A stretch of 33,126 bases of DNA from CAYLLT01 sp964591605 (GCA_964591605.1 CAZQEN010000038.1:1-33126), one strand, 5' to 3'; counted from the stretch's first letter, positions 7,271 through 14,979 are shown. Notes: generated by a model from the letters alone, not told the origin. A program made the numbers and translations.

Positions 7271-7624
7271 TTACCTGCTGCAATCACACGGCCGGGGAAT
7301 CAGGCAGATGAACTCGCACGGTTCGCCGCCCGTGTTGCAGAACTGGTGCATCTCGTTGGCGGGGACGTAAATGACGTCGCCGGTGTGAAACGGCCGGTCG
7401 CCGCTCTCCGTCCTGGCCGTCCCGCTCCCCTTGAGCACGAGGATTTCGTGCTCGTAGTCGTGCTGATGGTGGGGCGTGCAGCCGCCCGGCTCCACTTCGA
7501 AGTGCCGCATGAAGAAGCTGGGCGCCCCCTCCTTCGGCCCGATGAGTACGCGCATCCGCGCCCCGCGGGCCCCGTCCACCGAAACCATTTCCTGACGATG
7601 CGCCTTGATCGGTGCGATTTTCAT
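7271..7624 (-). CDS. Cupin-domain protein
   Basis: This 117-residue protein is a single-domain cupin. Motif 1 is visible around residues 46-66 (PGGCTPHHQHDYEHEILVLK, with the metal-ligand His residues and Glu) and motif 2 around 80-95 (GDVIYVPANEMHQF, with the second His). Cupins of this size are metal-binding sensors, isomerases or dioxygenase-like proteins; nothing here fixes the substrate. The start at 7624 overlaps the stop of the DUF5615 gene by four bases, so it is probably the third gene of the DUF433 transcript. The C-terminus ends CDCSR, two cysteines that could be redox or metal ligands. Confidence 0.85.
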   Translation of the reverse strand: MKIAPIKAHRQEMVSVDGARGARMRVLIGPKEGAPSFFMRHFEVEPGGCTPHHQHDYEHEILVLKGSGTARTESGDRPFHTGDVIYVPANEMHQFCNTGGEPCEFICLIPRPCDCSR

Positions 7625-8007
7625 GGGTTCTCTCCCGGACGCTGCGGTGCAGGTGGTGGCAGTGGTCTGGATCGGACCCGGTGAGGAGTCACTGTCACGA
7701 ACCTGCCAGGCAGCAGCTTCTCGACGTCGGGCCAGCGTCGCTTGAACAGGGTGACCCGCGCCGCGCTGGTGTCTGTACGGAGGCGCAACAGCACAATTCC
7801 CGCTGAAACCAGCCGGGAATGGTAGATCAGCTCACCGAAGTCCAGGTCACCCGTGATCACCGCCCTTGACTCGTCGCGGGCGATGCTCAGCAGAACGTCA
7901 TCTCCATAGGCCGCAAAGATCTCCGCGGCATAGGTGACATCGTGTCCCGTCTCGCGCAGCCAGCGGACGATTCCACCGTCAACGTTTTCGTCTGCAAGAA
8001 TCCTCAT
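7621..8007 (-). CDS. DUF5615 PIN-like protein (probable toxin)
   Basis: This 128-residue protein is a DUF5615 member. The N-terminus MRILADENVDGGIVRWLRET contains the acidic DEN motif, followed by GHDV, DDVLLSIARDESRAVITGDLDF (second acidic cluster) and GIVLLRLR. The fold is PIN-like and several relatives are proposed ribonuclease toxins. The C-terminal 20 residues are Pro/Arg-rich and outside the domain. It overlaps the DUF433 gene upstream by four bases (8004-8007) and the cupin downstream by four. A DUF433-DUF5615 gene pair is a known toxin-antitoxin-like arrangement, which supports the call, but toxicity is untested. Confidence 0.85.
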   Translation of the reverse strand: MRILADENVDGGIVRWLRETGHDVTYAAEIFAAYGDDVLLSIARDESRAVITGDLDFGELIYHSRLVSAGIVLLRLRTDTSAARVTLFKRRWPDVEKLLPGRFVTVTPHRVRSRPLPPPAPQRPGENP

Positions 8008-8243
8008 GCGCCCTGGTCTGCGTAGAAGATCGTCTCTTCGGACGCGAGCACGGCAGCCGCATACGCTTGCGCCGCCCGGATATGTTCAGGGCGCAGACGC
8101 GGATGTGCCTCCAGCAGATCTCGATCGGTAGCCCCATCACCCAGCCGCTCGAGAATGAACTCCACCGCCAGACGCGTGCCTTTGATGACCGGTTTTCCCT
8201 TCAGGACATCCGGTCGCTGCTCGATGTACTCCTGCCAGTTCAT
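8004..8243 (-). CDS. DUF433 protein (probable antitoxin)
   Basis: This 79-residue protein begins MNWQEYIEQRPDVLKGKPVI and continues with KGTRLAVEFILERLGDG and ATDRDLLEAHPRLRPEHIRA, the standard DUF433 helix-turn-helix pattern. DUF433 proteins commonly precede DUF5615 PIN-like toxins and are taken as antitoxins that also repress the operon. I chose ATG at 8243 because AAGAAGGA lies seven bases upstream and the family starts at MNWQEY. A TTG at 8264 would add seven residues but would swallow that ribosome site. A consensus -10 box stands at 8304-8309. Confidence 0.85.
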   Translation of the reverse strand: MNWQEYIEQRPDVLKGKPVIKGTRLAVEFILERLGDGATDRDLLEAHPRLRPEHIRAAQAYAAAVLASEETIFYADQGA

Positions 8244-8303
8244 GCGCGTGTCCTTCTTGCTCAATGTGCGATACCAGGGCAGTCTCTGTCACTGCTTCGA
8301 GCG

Positions 8304-8309
8304 ATTATA
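8304..8309 (-). promoter_or_regulatory. Probable -10 box for the DUF433-DUF5615-cupin operon
   Basis: On the minus strand this reads TATAAT, preceded by TGA. It lies about 60 bases upstream of the DUF433 start codon. No clear -35 box sits 16-18 bases further upstream. The remaining spacer up to 8509 holds no gene or repeat that I can support. Confidence 0.45.
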
Positions 8310-8509
8310 TCATGCTTTCAAACAAATCGACTCGGATGCGGAGGGTCCAGGGGATCAGGATCTCAATGACTCGGCGGCTTCGCTCTCTCACCGTCCCAAC
8401 GCCGAACCAATGTTTCGTCCCAGTCCAGTTCAATCGTGTGGCAGTTCGGGGCGGTCAAACAGAGATGCGATGCTCGCGCGGGGTTGGTTTGATGCTCAAC
8501 CGCATCCCT

Positions 8510-9775
8510 TCACCCAAACTTGCTCATATCCTTCAGCCGATACAGAATCTCTCCCGCCTTGGGCACCAGCAGCACGCCTTCGCTCTCGCGGTTGGCGTAG
8601 TCTTCCATCCTGATCGAATCGGGGTTCATATACCCCAGGTTGATCCGACGGCAGCGCTCCTCCGGGATGCGCGTGGCGAGCACGACGTTGACCCGCGGCC
8701 GCTCGATGCCGTTTTCGTACGTCCCGACGCCCTTGACGTGCGTGCTGTGGGCGATGACGCCCCAGGGATGGTGCTTGAAGCGGTCCCACTGCTTGACGAA
8801 GTAATCGCGCGTGTGATAGCCGATCTCGTCAAGCACCTTCCCGTGCGAATACGAGACCTCATCGATGTGCGGGGCATGGATGATCAGCGTGCCGCCGTCG
8901 GCCACGACCGGCTCGAGCTTGTACATGCACTTGCCGGCCGTCCAGATGTCGTCGTACATCGGCGGCGAACACGAGAGCACCGTGTGATACGGCTTATCGC
9001 GGTACGTGATGTGCGTTTTGTCCGACAGCTCAGTCGCCGCCTTCCACGCCTCGCGCACCGGCCCGGCGAACACGCCGCGCACCGCCTTGTGATCCACCAC
9101 GTAGGCGATGAGGCTCCGCTCCACGGGCACCAGGTCCGCGGCCGCCTCGATCGTGGCCCGCACCTTGTTGTCGCGATTGCCGTTGACGACCGGGTTGGTC
9201 AGGATCGCCCCGACCCAGTGCGTGAAGTTGATGATCTGCGGTGCGGCGATGCCCGGGAACAGGTACTTGTGCCCGCCCGAAAAACCCACCACCTCGTGCG
9301 GGAACACCGGGCCGCAGATGATCAGGTGATCGTACTCGAAAATCAGCTTGTTGATCCGCACGGGCACGTCCATGCTAAGCATGCCGCCGGTGAGCTCCTC
9401 GACCTGTCCGCGCGAGAGCTGCCCGACCTGGCGCATGGCCGCCGGCGAATCCCACTGGTGGTTGAAGATCCCCACCCGTCCGTAGCGGTCCCGCCGCTCG
9501 CTCGACGTGAGCCCCACGAGCTGCAGAATCTTCTCCTCCGGCATCTCCGGATGCGTGCCCAGAGCGATCAGGAAGTCGAGCTTCCGCACCCGCGGCAGCA
9601 GCGCATCGCCGATTGCCCGGAAGAACGTCCCCGTCGGCCCGCTCCGCGTATGATCGGGAATCACCACGATGACGCGCTTGTCGTTCACCGGCAGCGCCGC
9701 CGTCGCCCGCTCGACAAACGCGCGCAGGTCGGACTCATTCAACTCAGCTCTCTGAGAACCCTGGGACAAGACCAT
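8510..9775 (-). CDS. LarA-family (DUF2088) nickel-pincer racemase/epimerase homologue
   Basis: This 421-residue protein is related to lactate racemase LarA, which uses a nickel-pincer nucleotide to interconvert 2-hydroxyacid isomers. The N-terminal domain carries DHTR (41-44) and GTHPEM (His75). His160, Lys170 (in GFSGGHKYLFPG) and His186 reproduce exactly the 10 and 16 residue spacings of His174, Lys184 and His200 of L. plantarum LarA, where Lys184 bears the cofactor and His200 binds nickel. Relatives act on different hydroxyacids, so the substrate is open. No larB, larC or larE cofactor genes are in the window. ATG 9775 has GGGAG eight bases upstream; a TTG at 9808 would add 11 residues. 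Confidence 0.85.
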   Translation of the reverse strand: MVLSQGSQRAELNESDLRAFVERATAALPVNDKRVIVVIPDHTRSGPTGTFFRAIGDALLPRVRKLDFLIALGTHPEMPEEKILQLVGLTSSERRDRYGRVGIFNHQWDSPAAMRQVGQLSRGQVEELTGGMLSMDVPVRINKLIFEYDHLIICGPVFPHEVVGFSGGHKYLFPGIAAPQIINFTHWVGAILTNPVVNGNRDNKVRATIEAAADLVPVERSLIAYVVDHKAVRGVFAGPVREAWKAATELSDKTHITYRDKPYHTVLSCSPPMYDDIWTAGKCMYKLEPVVADGGTLIIHAPHIDEVSYSHGKVLDEIGYHTRDYFVKQWDRFKHHPWGVIAHSTHVKGVGTYENGIERPRVNVVLATRIPEERCRRINLGYMNPDSIRMEDYANRESEGVLLVPKAGEILYRLKDMSKFG

Positions 9776-9855
9776 TCCATCCGCTCCCGAAGCCGGCTCA
9801 CCCGCCAATTGACCTTTTCTTGGACCCGGCCACGCGAAGCGGCCGCAATTGGGTC

Positions 9856-9882
9856 ATTATAGCGAAGGCGCTGCGCAAGCAA
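9856..9882 (-). promoter_or_regulatory. Candidate promoter for the LarA homologue
   Basis: On the minus strand TATAAT (9856-9861) is preceded by TTGCTT (9877-9882) at a spacing of 15 nt, shorter than the 17 nt optimum. It would start transcription about 75 bases before the ATG at 9775. The MITE-like element begins 31 bases upstream of it. Confidence 0.45.
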
Positions 9883-9913
9883 GGAACGAATCGCGCAGAC
9901 AACCCGCTCCGAT

Positions 9914-10083
9914 GGGTCCGTGACAGCTTGGGCGGGGTGGCATGGGCAGCTTCGGCTTCGCTGAGCGAAGCCGAAGCTGCCCGTGTGGGCCTCCCCACGA
10001 GTCCCGGCGCGCCGGGACATTCGCATCTGCGACTATCCCGGCGCGCCGGGACCCATGCCACCCGCCTACCTTGTCACGCACCC
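9914..10083. mobile_element. 170-bp MITE-like element with 9-bp target duplication
   Basis: Direct repeats CGCTCCGAT at 9905-9913 and 10084-10092 flank an element whose ends are inverted: GGGTCCGTGACA at 9914-9925 against TGTCACGCACCC at 10072-10083 (one mismatch in 12). The inversion resumes further in as GGTGGCATGGG against CCCATGCCACC. Inside are a hairpin with 17-bp perfect arms (9944-9960 and 9966-9982), a small GTGGG/CCCAC stem (9985-9998), and two perfect palindromes centred on GGCGCGCC (10001-10018 and 10036-10051). There is no coding sequence, so movement would need a transposase from elsewhere. It sits between the divergent larA homologue and histidine kinase genes. Confidence 0.8.
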
Positions 10084-10178
10084 CGCTCCGATTGCCCCGA
10101 GCTTGGGTGACCTTCGGCGGCCAGAATGCGTCGGTGACGGCAAGTCAGCGCGTGCGGCCAAAGGGATGGGCAATTGAA

Positions 10179-10207
10179 TCGACCGGCAGAGCATTCCCAG
10201 GTATACT
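10179..10207 (+). promoter_or_regulatory. Possible promoter for the histidine-kinase operon
   Basis: TCGACC (10179-10184), a 17-nt spacer and TATACT (10202-10207) give four and five matches to the two consensus boxes. It would give a leader of about 125 nt before ATG 10340. The stretch 10093-10339 otherwise shows no gene. Confidence 0.4.
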
Positions 10208-10339
10208 TGATGTACGCTCACGGCCAGACGGACGCGCTGACGCCATCTCCTCCGAAGGTCGACGCGCCGCGGGCTTCGCGATTGGCCGCGTGATCTGCCG
10301 CGTCGATCGCTCCGACGGCCGGGGCAGGAGCCCCAGACC

Positions 10340-12256
10340 ATGGCGGGCTTGCGTGTGTCAGGCTCGACTTCGCCGGACAACGAGCCGCTTCCAACGGCCG
10401 ACGGCGGGCTTCGGCCCGTCAAGCCCTTCCCCATTCGCTCGCTGGTCACCTCGCTCATCCTGACCCTCCTGCTGGTCGGGGTGCTCGCCTGGCACCTCTG
10501 GACGTCCTATCAGGGCGTGCAGAACACCGTCGGCACCGATCTGAACATCCAGCGGCTCAGCGGCGTGGTCGTCCATCTCGATGAAGTCCTGACCATGTCG
10601 GCCAGAATGAGCGCCGCCACCGGCGATCTCTACTGGGAGCAGCGCTACCGGACCTATGAGCCGCAGTTGGACCGGGCGATCGTCGAGGTCATGAGGCTGG
10701 CCTATGACACGCCGCTCGAGGACGCGTCCGCCGCAACCAACGAGGCAAACACCAGGCTCGTCGAGATGGAACAACGGGCGTTCGACCTCGTGCGCAGCGG
10801 ACGCCGCGAGGAAGCCATGAGCCTGCTGACCGGCGAGAGCTACGAGGAACAGAAGCTCTCCTACGCCGTCGGCATCAAATCCATCTCAATGGCCCTGCGC
10901 GAACGCGCCGCCGCCGACCTTCAGAGCTGGCGCCGCGCCCTGTACCTGGGCCTGGCCGCCGCCCTGGCCACCCTGCCGGTGCTCTTTGTGATCTGGTTCG
11001 TCGTGCTGCGCGGCGTGCGGCGGCACATGGCCGAGCGCACGCGAACACAGAAGGAACTCGAAAGACACCGTGAACACCTCGCCGAACTCGTCGAGGAACG
11101 CACGCGGCAGCTCAATACCGCCAACGAAGAACTCGCCCGGCGCGCCCAGGACCTCGCCCGCACCGAGGCCCGCTACCGCGACTTGTTCGAGAACGCACCG
11201 GATCTCATGGCCGTCCTCAGCGTTCCCGGTGGAGAGGTGATAGACTGCAATCAGACTCTTAGGGAGGCTCTGAAGCTCGACCGGCAGGACGTGGTCGGAC
11301 GTTCCTTCCTGAGTTTCTATTCGCCTGAGTCGCGGCAGGCCGGCGCCGCGTCCTTCGTCGCTTTTGCAGTGGAGGGCAGAGTTTCCAACGCCGAACGCAC
11401 CCTCCAGCGATCCAACGGAGACACGATCGAAGTGCTCGCGGGCGCCACGCCCATCTGCGACGAATCCGGCCGGATCGTCGCCGCCCGATGCACCTGGCGC
11501 GACATCACCACCCTCAAGCAGGCCCAGCGCGAGGTCGCCCGGCACGTCGCCGCACTGGCCCGCTCCAACGCCGAGCTCGAGGAATTCGCCTACATCGCCT
11601 CCCACGACCTGCAGGAGCCGCTCCGCAAGATCCTCGCCTTCGGCGACCGCCTCAAACTCGCATGCCGCGACGCCCTGACCGATCAGGGCCGCGACTACCT
11701 GGACCGGATGCTGGGCGCCGCCTCCCGCATGCAGACGCTCATCAACGACCTGCTCACCTACTCCCGCGTCACCACCCTCGCCCAGCCGTATGCCCCCGCC
11801 GATCTGAACACCATCCTGCGCGAGGTTCTCTCCGATCTCGAAGTGCGCGTCGAGCAGACCGGCGCCCGCGTTGAGGCCGGCGATCTGCCCACCATCCAGG
11901 CCGATCCCACCCAGATGCGGCAGCTCTTCCAGAACCTCATCGGAAACGCCCTCAAGTTCCGCCGGCCCGAAGAAGCTCCGCAGGTACGCATCCACGCCGA
12001 GTCGGCAGACGGCATGTGCCGCATCACCGTGCAGGACAACGGCATCGGCTTCGATCCCCGGTACGCCGACCGGATCTTCGGCGTCTTCCAGCGGCTCCAT
12101 GGTCGGGCCGAATACGAGGGCACCGGCATCGGACTGGCCGTCTGCCAGAAGATCGCCCACCGTCACGGCGGCGAGATCATTGCCCACGGCGAGCCGGGAC
12201 GAGGTGCCGCCTTTACGGTTTCACTGCCCTTCGAACACCGGGGGAACAACGAATGA
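10340..12256 (+). CDS. Membrane-bound PAS sensor histidine kinase
   Basis: This 638-residue kinase has transmembrane helices at about 33-52 and 198-222. They enclose an extracytoplasmic helical sensor of about 145 residues, resembling four-helix-bundle sensors. A coiled coil follows, then a PAS domain (about 285-400, from RDLFENAPDLMAVLSVPGGE to RDITTLKQAQ). The HisKA domain has His422 in SHDLQEPLRK, the phytochrome/Cph1-like H-box. The ATPase domain shows NLIGNALKF, DNGIGFD, IFGVFQRLH and GTGIGLAVCQKI. It should autophosphorylate and pass phosphate to the receiver encoded next. ATG 10340 has CAGGAG nine bases upstream, and the stop overlaps the receiver start as ATGA, so kinase and receiver are translationally coupled. 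The stimulus is unknown. Confidence 0.93.
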   Translation: MAGLRVSGSTSPDNEPLPTADGGLRPVKPFPIRSLVTSLILTLLLVGVLAWHLWTSYQGVQNTVGTDLNIQRLSGVVVHLDEVLTMSARMSAATGDLYWEQRYRTYEPQLDRAIVEVMRLAYDTPLEDASAATNEANTRLVEMEQRAFDLVRSGRREEAMSLLTGESYEEQKLSYAVGIKSISMALRERAAADLQSWRRALYLGLAAALATLPVLFVIWFVVLRGVRRHMAERTRTQKELERHREHLAELVEERTRQLNTANEELARRAQDLARTEARYRDLFENAPDLMAVLSVPGGEVIDCNQTLREALKLDRQDVVGRSFLSFYSPESRQAGAASFVAFAVEGRVSNAERTLQRSNGDTIEVLAGATPICDESGRIVAARCTWRDITTLKQAQREVARHVAALARSNAELEEFAYIASHDLQEPLRKILAFGDRLKLACRDALTDQGRDYLDRMLGAASRMQTLINDLLTYSRVTTLAQPYAPADLNTILREVLSDLEVRVEQTGARVEAGDLPTIQADPTQMRQLFQNLIGNALKFRRPEEAPQVRIHAESADGMCRITVQDNGIGFDPRYADRIFGVFQRLHGRAEYEGTGIGLAVCQKIAHRHGGEIIAHGEPGRGAAFTVSLPFEHRGNNE

Positions 12257-12732
12257 GCTCCGAATCCAGGCGCCCCATCACCATCCTGATGGCCGAAGAC
12301 GACCCCGAAGACGCCATGCTCGTCCGGGACGCCCTGGCCGAGGCGCGGCTCACGAACGAGCTCCATTGCGTCTCCGACGGCCAGGAGCTGATGGACTACC
12401 TCAGGCGGCAGGGCCGGTACACGCAACCGCTCAGCGCGCCCCGTCCCGGCGTCATCCTTCTCGACCTCAACATGCCCCGCAAGGACGGACGCGAGGCCCT
12501 CCAGGAAATCAGGGCCGATCCGGCCCTGCGGGCCATCCCCGTCGTCGTCCTCACGACTTCCACCGCGGAGGAAGACATCCTCCGCAGCTATGGGATGGGC
12601 GCCAATTCGTACATCACCAAGCCCGTGACCCTCCAGAAACTGGTCGATATCATGAAGCTCATCGGCCGCTACTGGTTCGAGATCGTGGAGCTGCCATCCA
12701 CAGGGGAGCACGACAACCATGCTCAAACGTGA
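12253..12732 (+). CDS. Single-domain response regulator (Rcp1-like receiver)
   Basis: This 159-residue CheY-like receiver has the acidic pocket E15-D16-D17, phosphoacceptor Asp71 (LLDLNMPRKDG), Thr101 and Lys123 (ITKP). The inserted loop after SDGQELMDYLRRQGRYTQ is typical of Rcp1-type receivers that pair with phytochrome-like kinases. There is no output domain, so it acts by phosphotransfer or protein contact. ATG 12253 overlaps the kinase stop (ATGA), making the kinase its obvious donor. Its own 3' end overlaps the next gene by 14 bases. Confidence 0.93.
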   Translation: MSSESRRPITILMAEDDPEDAMLVRDALAEARLTNELHCVSDGQELMDYLRRQGRYTQPLSAPRPGVILLDLNMPRKDGREALQEIRADPALRAIPVVVLTTSTAEEDILRSYGMGANSYITKPVTLQKLVDIMKLIGRYWFEIVELPSTGEHDNHAQT

Positions 12733-13378
12733 CTGGAAAGTCCTGCTCGTCGACGATGATCCGGACGATCACCTCCTGATCCGCGATATCGCGAGAGAGA
12801 TCGGCTGCCATCTCGACTGGGCCGACCGCTACGACGCCGGCCTCGAACGGATTGCCGGCCAGACGTACGACGTCTGCCTGATCGATTATCGCCTGGGCGA
12901 CCGCGACGGCCTCGATCTCATCCGCGAGGGTCTCGTCCGCGGCTATCAGGGGCCGATGATCCTGCTCACCGGCCAGGGCGACCTGGTCATCGACATGAAG
13001 GCGATGGAGGCCGGCGCCGTCGACTACCTTGAGAAGGGCCGCATCGACGCGGCCGCCCTCGAGCGGTCCATCCGCTACGCCATCGATCGCAAACAATCGG
13101 AAGCCGTGCTGGCCAACCGCGCCCGGGAGCTCGCCTTCGCCAACGCCACGATGCGCGTATTCGCCGACATGGCTGCCCAGGAGCTCCAGGCGCCGCTCTC
13201 GACGATCCGCGAAGTCCTCGAGAGCATGCGGTCCGGCTCTCACCAGCGGCCGGATGCCGGTGCGGAGCCGCTGCTCGACCGCGGCATTGCCGCCGCCGAG
13301 CGCATGAAGGAACTCGTCGGCCAGCTCACGACGCTGTCGACCGCCGCCGCCGAGGAGGCCGACCCCGGGGCGCCCTGA
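12719..13378 (+). CDS. Receiver protein with a histidine-less HisKA-like stub
   Basis: This 219-residue protein starts with an intact receiver domain (acid pocket D12-D14, phosphoacceptor Asp56 in LIDYRLGDRDG, Thr84, Lys106). A helical C-terminal region of about 95 residues follows. FADMAAQELQAPLSTI (148-163) aligns without gaps to the kinase's own FAYIASHDLQEPLRKI, but Gln154 replaces the phosphorylatable His and no ATPase domain follows. The stub may therefore dimerise with, or inhibit, the neighbouring kinase rather than phosphorylate anything (inference). ATG 12719 lies within the end of the previous receiver gene, and the three genes form one operon. A truncation relic is the alternative. 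Confidence 0.9.
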   Translation: MLKRDWKVLLVDDDPDDHLLIRDIAREIGCHLDWADRYDAGLERIAGQTYDVCLIDYRLGDRDGLDLIREGLVRGYQGPMILLTGQGDLVIDMKAMEAGAVDYLEKGRIDAAALERSIRYAIDRKQSEAVLANRARELAFANATMRVFADMAAQELQAPLSTIREVLESMRSGSHQRPDAGAEPLLDRGIAAAERMKELVGQLTTLSTAAAEEADPGAP

Positions 13379-13461
13379 CCGCACCAGGGGCAGGGGACCG
13401 GGCACTCGCGCACCATCGACCCTGCAGCGACGAAGGGATGTGGGTCTTGGGAGTGGTCACT

Positions 13462-14706
13462 GTGACGGATCCAACCAGCGAAACGCAGCTCGGCCGGCTG
13501 GCCGTGGATCGCCGGCTCCTGACCGTGCAGGAGCTCAACACCTGCCTGGCCCGTCAGAAGGAACTGGCCCGGGGCGGTACGCACGTCCCCCTGTCCGAGG
13601 TGATGCTCAAGGCCGGGCTCCTGACCCGCCGGCAACTCCATCGTCTGGGCGCCGATCTTGAAAAGCCCGCGGCCGTCGCCACGCAGCTCTTCCCCGGATA
13701 CGAGGTGCTCGGCAAGCTCGGGTCCGGCTCCATGGCCAGCGTCTTCAAGGCCCGCCAGCTCAGCCTCGACCGCATCGTGGCCCTCAAGGTGCTGACTCGA
13801 AAGCTCGCCGCCAACGCCGAATATGTGGAACGCTTCCACCAGGAGGGGCGGGCGGTCGCCAAACTGAACCATCCCAATATCGTGCAGGTGATCGACGTCG
13901 ACGCGGCCGACGGGCTTCACTTTCTGGTCATGGAATACGTCGATGGTCCGTCGGTCGGTGATGAGCTCGCCGCTGGCAAGGTCTACCCCGAGCCGCAGGC
14001 CATCGGCGTCATCGTCCAGGTGGCCCGGGCCCTCGAACACGCCTCCGCCAAAGGCTTCGTTCACCGCGACGTCAAGCCCAAGAACATCATGCTCACCCGG
14101 GACGGCACGGCCAAACTCGCGGACCTGGGCCTCGCCCGCCACACCGCCGACGTGAAAGCGGCCATGGCCGAAACCGGCCGCGTCTACGGCACGCCTTATT
14201 ACATCAGTCCCGAGCAGATTCGCGGCGATGCCGACATCGACTTTCGGGCTGACATGTACGGCCTGGGCGCCACGTTCTACCACATGGTGACGGGCAAGGT
14301 GCCCTTCGAGGGGGCGGTCCCCGCCGCGATCATGCGCCAGCATCTCAACACGCCCCTGGTCCCGCCCGATCACATCCGGCCGGACATCTCCGAGGGCGTC
14401 GGCGAGGTGATCGAGATCATGATGGCGAAGAAGCGAGAGGATCGATATCCCTCCTTCGGCGTGTTCATTCAGGACCTCGAAGCCCGCGCCCGCGGCGAGC
14501 GCCCCGTTCAGTTGGGCCGGCGCCGGACCACCGAACTGCTCACCCGCCTCGCCGAGGAAGGCGAGCTCGTCCCCCCCGCACCCGCCGTCACCGACGGGCC
14601 GGTCAAACCAGGCCAGATCACCATCCCGCTCCCCTGGCTCGTCGCCCTCCTCGCCGTCGCCGCCGCCTCCATCCTCCTGAACCTCGTCCAGTGCGCGCTC
14701 CATTAG
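13462..14706 (+). CDS. Membrane-anchored Hanks-type Ser/Thr protein kinase
   Basis: This 414-residue protein begins with a helical domain (residues 8-65, QLGRLAVDRRLLTVQELN and SEVMLKAGLLTRRQLH) resembling the N-terminal domain of GspE-type ATPases, as often seen in planctomycete kinases. The kinase domain follows: glycine loop GKLGSGSMASVF (84-95), Lys109 (VALK), Glu128, HRDVKPKN (201-208), DLG (221-223, replacing DFG) and GTPYYISPEQ in the activation segment. A single C-terminal transmembrane segment (about 386-408) tail-anchors it with the kinase in the cytoplasm. No extracellular sensor follows. I chose GTG 13462 because GGGAG stands eight bases upstream; ATG 13438 would add eight residues with a poorly spaced site. 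The GAF-PP2C phosphatase at 15960 is a possible antagonist. Confidence 0.9.
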   Translation: MTDPTSETQLGRLAVDRRLLTVQELNTCLARQKELARGGTHVPLSEVMLKAGLLTRRQLHRLGADLEKPAAVATQLFPGYEVLGKLGSGSMASVFKARQLSLDRIVALKVLTRKLAANAEYVERFHQEGRAVAKLNHPNIVQVIDVDAADGLHFLVMEYVDGPSVGDELAAGKVYPEPQAIGVIVQVARALEHASAKGFVHRDVKPKNIMLTRDGTAKLADLGLARHTADVKAAMAETGRVYGTPYYISPEQIRGDADIDFRADMYGLGATFYHMVTGKVPFEGAVPAAIMRQHLNTPLVPPDHIRPDISEGVGEVIEIMMAKKREDRYPSFGVFIQDLEARARGERPVQLGRRRTTELLTRLAEEGELVPPAPAVTDGPVKPGQITIPLPWLVALLAVAAASILLNLVQCALH

Positions 14707-14707
14707 A

Positions 14708-14736
14708 AACGTAGGGTCCGCTCTGCGGACGCAACG
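14708..14736 (+). repeat. 29-bp repeat at left edge of the assembly gap
   Basis: A 29-bp sequence starting AACGTAGGGTCCGCTC is directly followed by the run of N. It contains GTCCGC-TCT-GCGGAC, a 6-bp perfect hairpin. An identical copy starts right after the gap. Confidence 0.85.
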
Positions 14737-14836
14737 NNNNNNNNNNNNNNNNNNNNNNNNNNNNNNNNNNNNNNNNNNNNNNNNNNNNNNNNNNNNNNNN
14801 NNNNNNNNNNNNNNNNNNNNNNNNNNNNNNNNNNNN
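14737..14836. other. Assembly gap (100 N)
   Basis: Exactly 100 N lie between two identical 29-bp repeats. A round 100 usually means unknown length. The assembly probably broke on a repeat array, so sequence may be missing here, or the two flanks may be one copy split in scaffolding. Confidence 0.9.
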
Positions 14837-14924
14837 AACGTAGGGTCCGCTCTGCGGACGCAACGCGGGTGGTCGCCGCGCATTCCGCCTGCACAGGCAT
14901 TCCGTCCGCAAAGCGGACCCTACG
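14837..14924. repeat. 29-bp repeat after the gap plus an inverted copy
   Basis: The copy at 14837-14865 is identical to 14708-14736. CGTCCGCAAAGCGGACCCTACG at 14903-14924 is the reverse complement of the same core with one mismatch. The element is thus present in both orientations within about 90 bases. This lies in the spacer between the Ser/Thr kinase and the CPNC protein. Confidence 0.8.
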
Positions 14925-14949
14925 CCGCTCGGAGCGTTGCCCCGGGGCG

Positions 14950-14979
14950 TTGACTGCAGGGCGGGGCGGCCCCTATCAT
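14950..14979 (+). promoter_or_regulatory. Promoter of the small CPNC exported protein
   Basis: TTGACT (14950-14955), an 18-nt spacer and TATCAT (14974-14979) form a good promoter. Transcription would start near 14986, leaving a leader of about 16 bases with GGAGAGG before ATG 15002. It excludes the upstream in-frame ATG at 14978, which overlaps the -10 box. Confidence 0.6.

Noticed and set aside
8264..9862. Long open frame on the plus strand opposite the LarA homologue
   Set aside because: It is antisense to a gene with clear LarA motifs, is extremely rich in Arg, His, Asp and Val, and has no recognisable domain. It is a by-product of high-GC codon bias.
14708..14865. CRISPR array hidden by the gap
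   Set aside because: Repeats of 29 bp are a suggestive size, but only two direct copies are visible with no spacer of known sequence, an inverted copy follows, and there are no cas genes.
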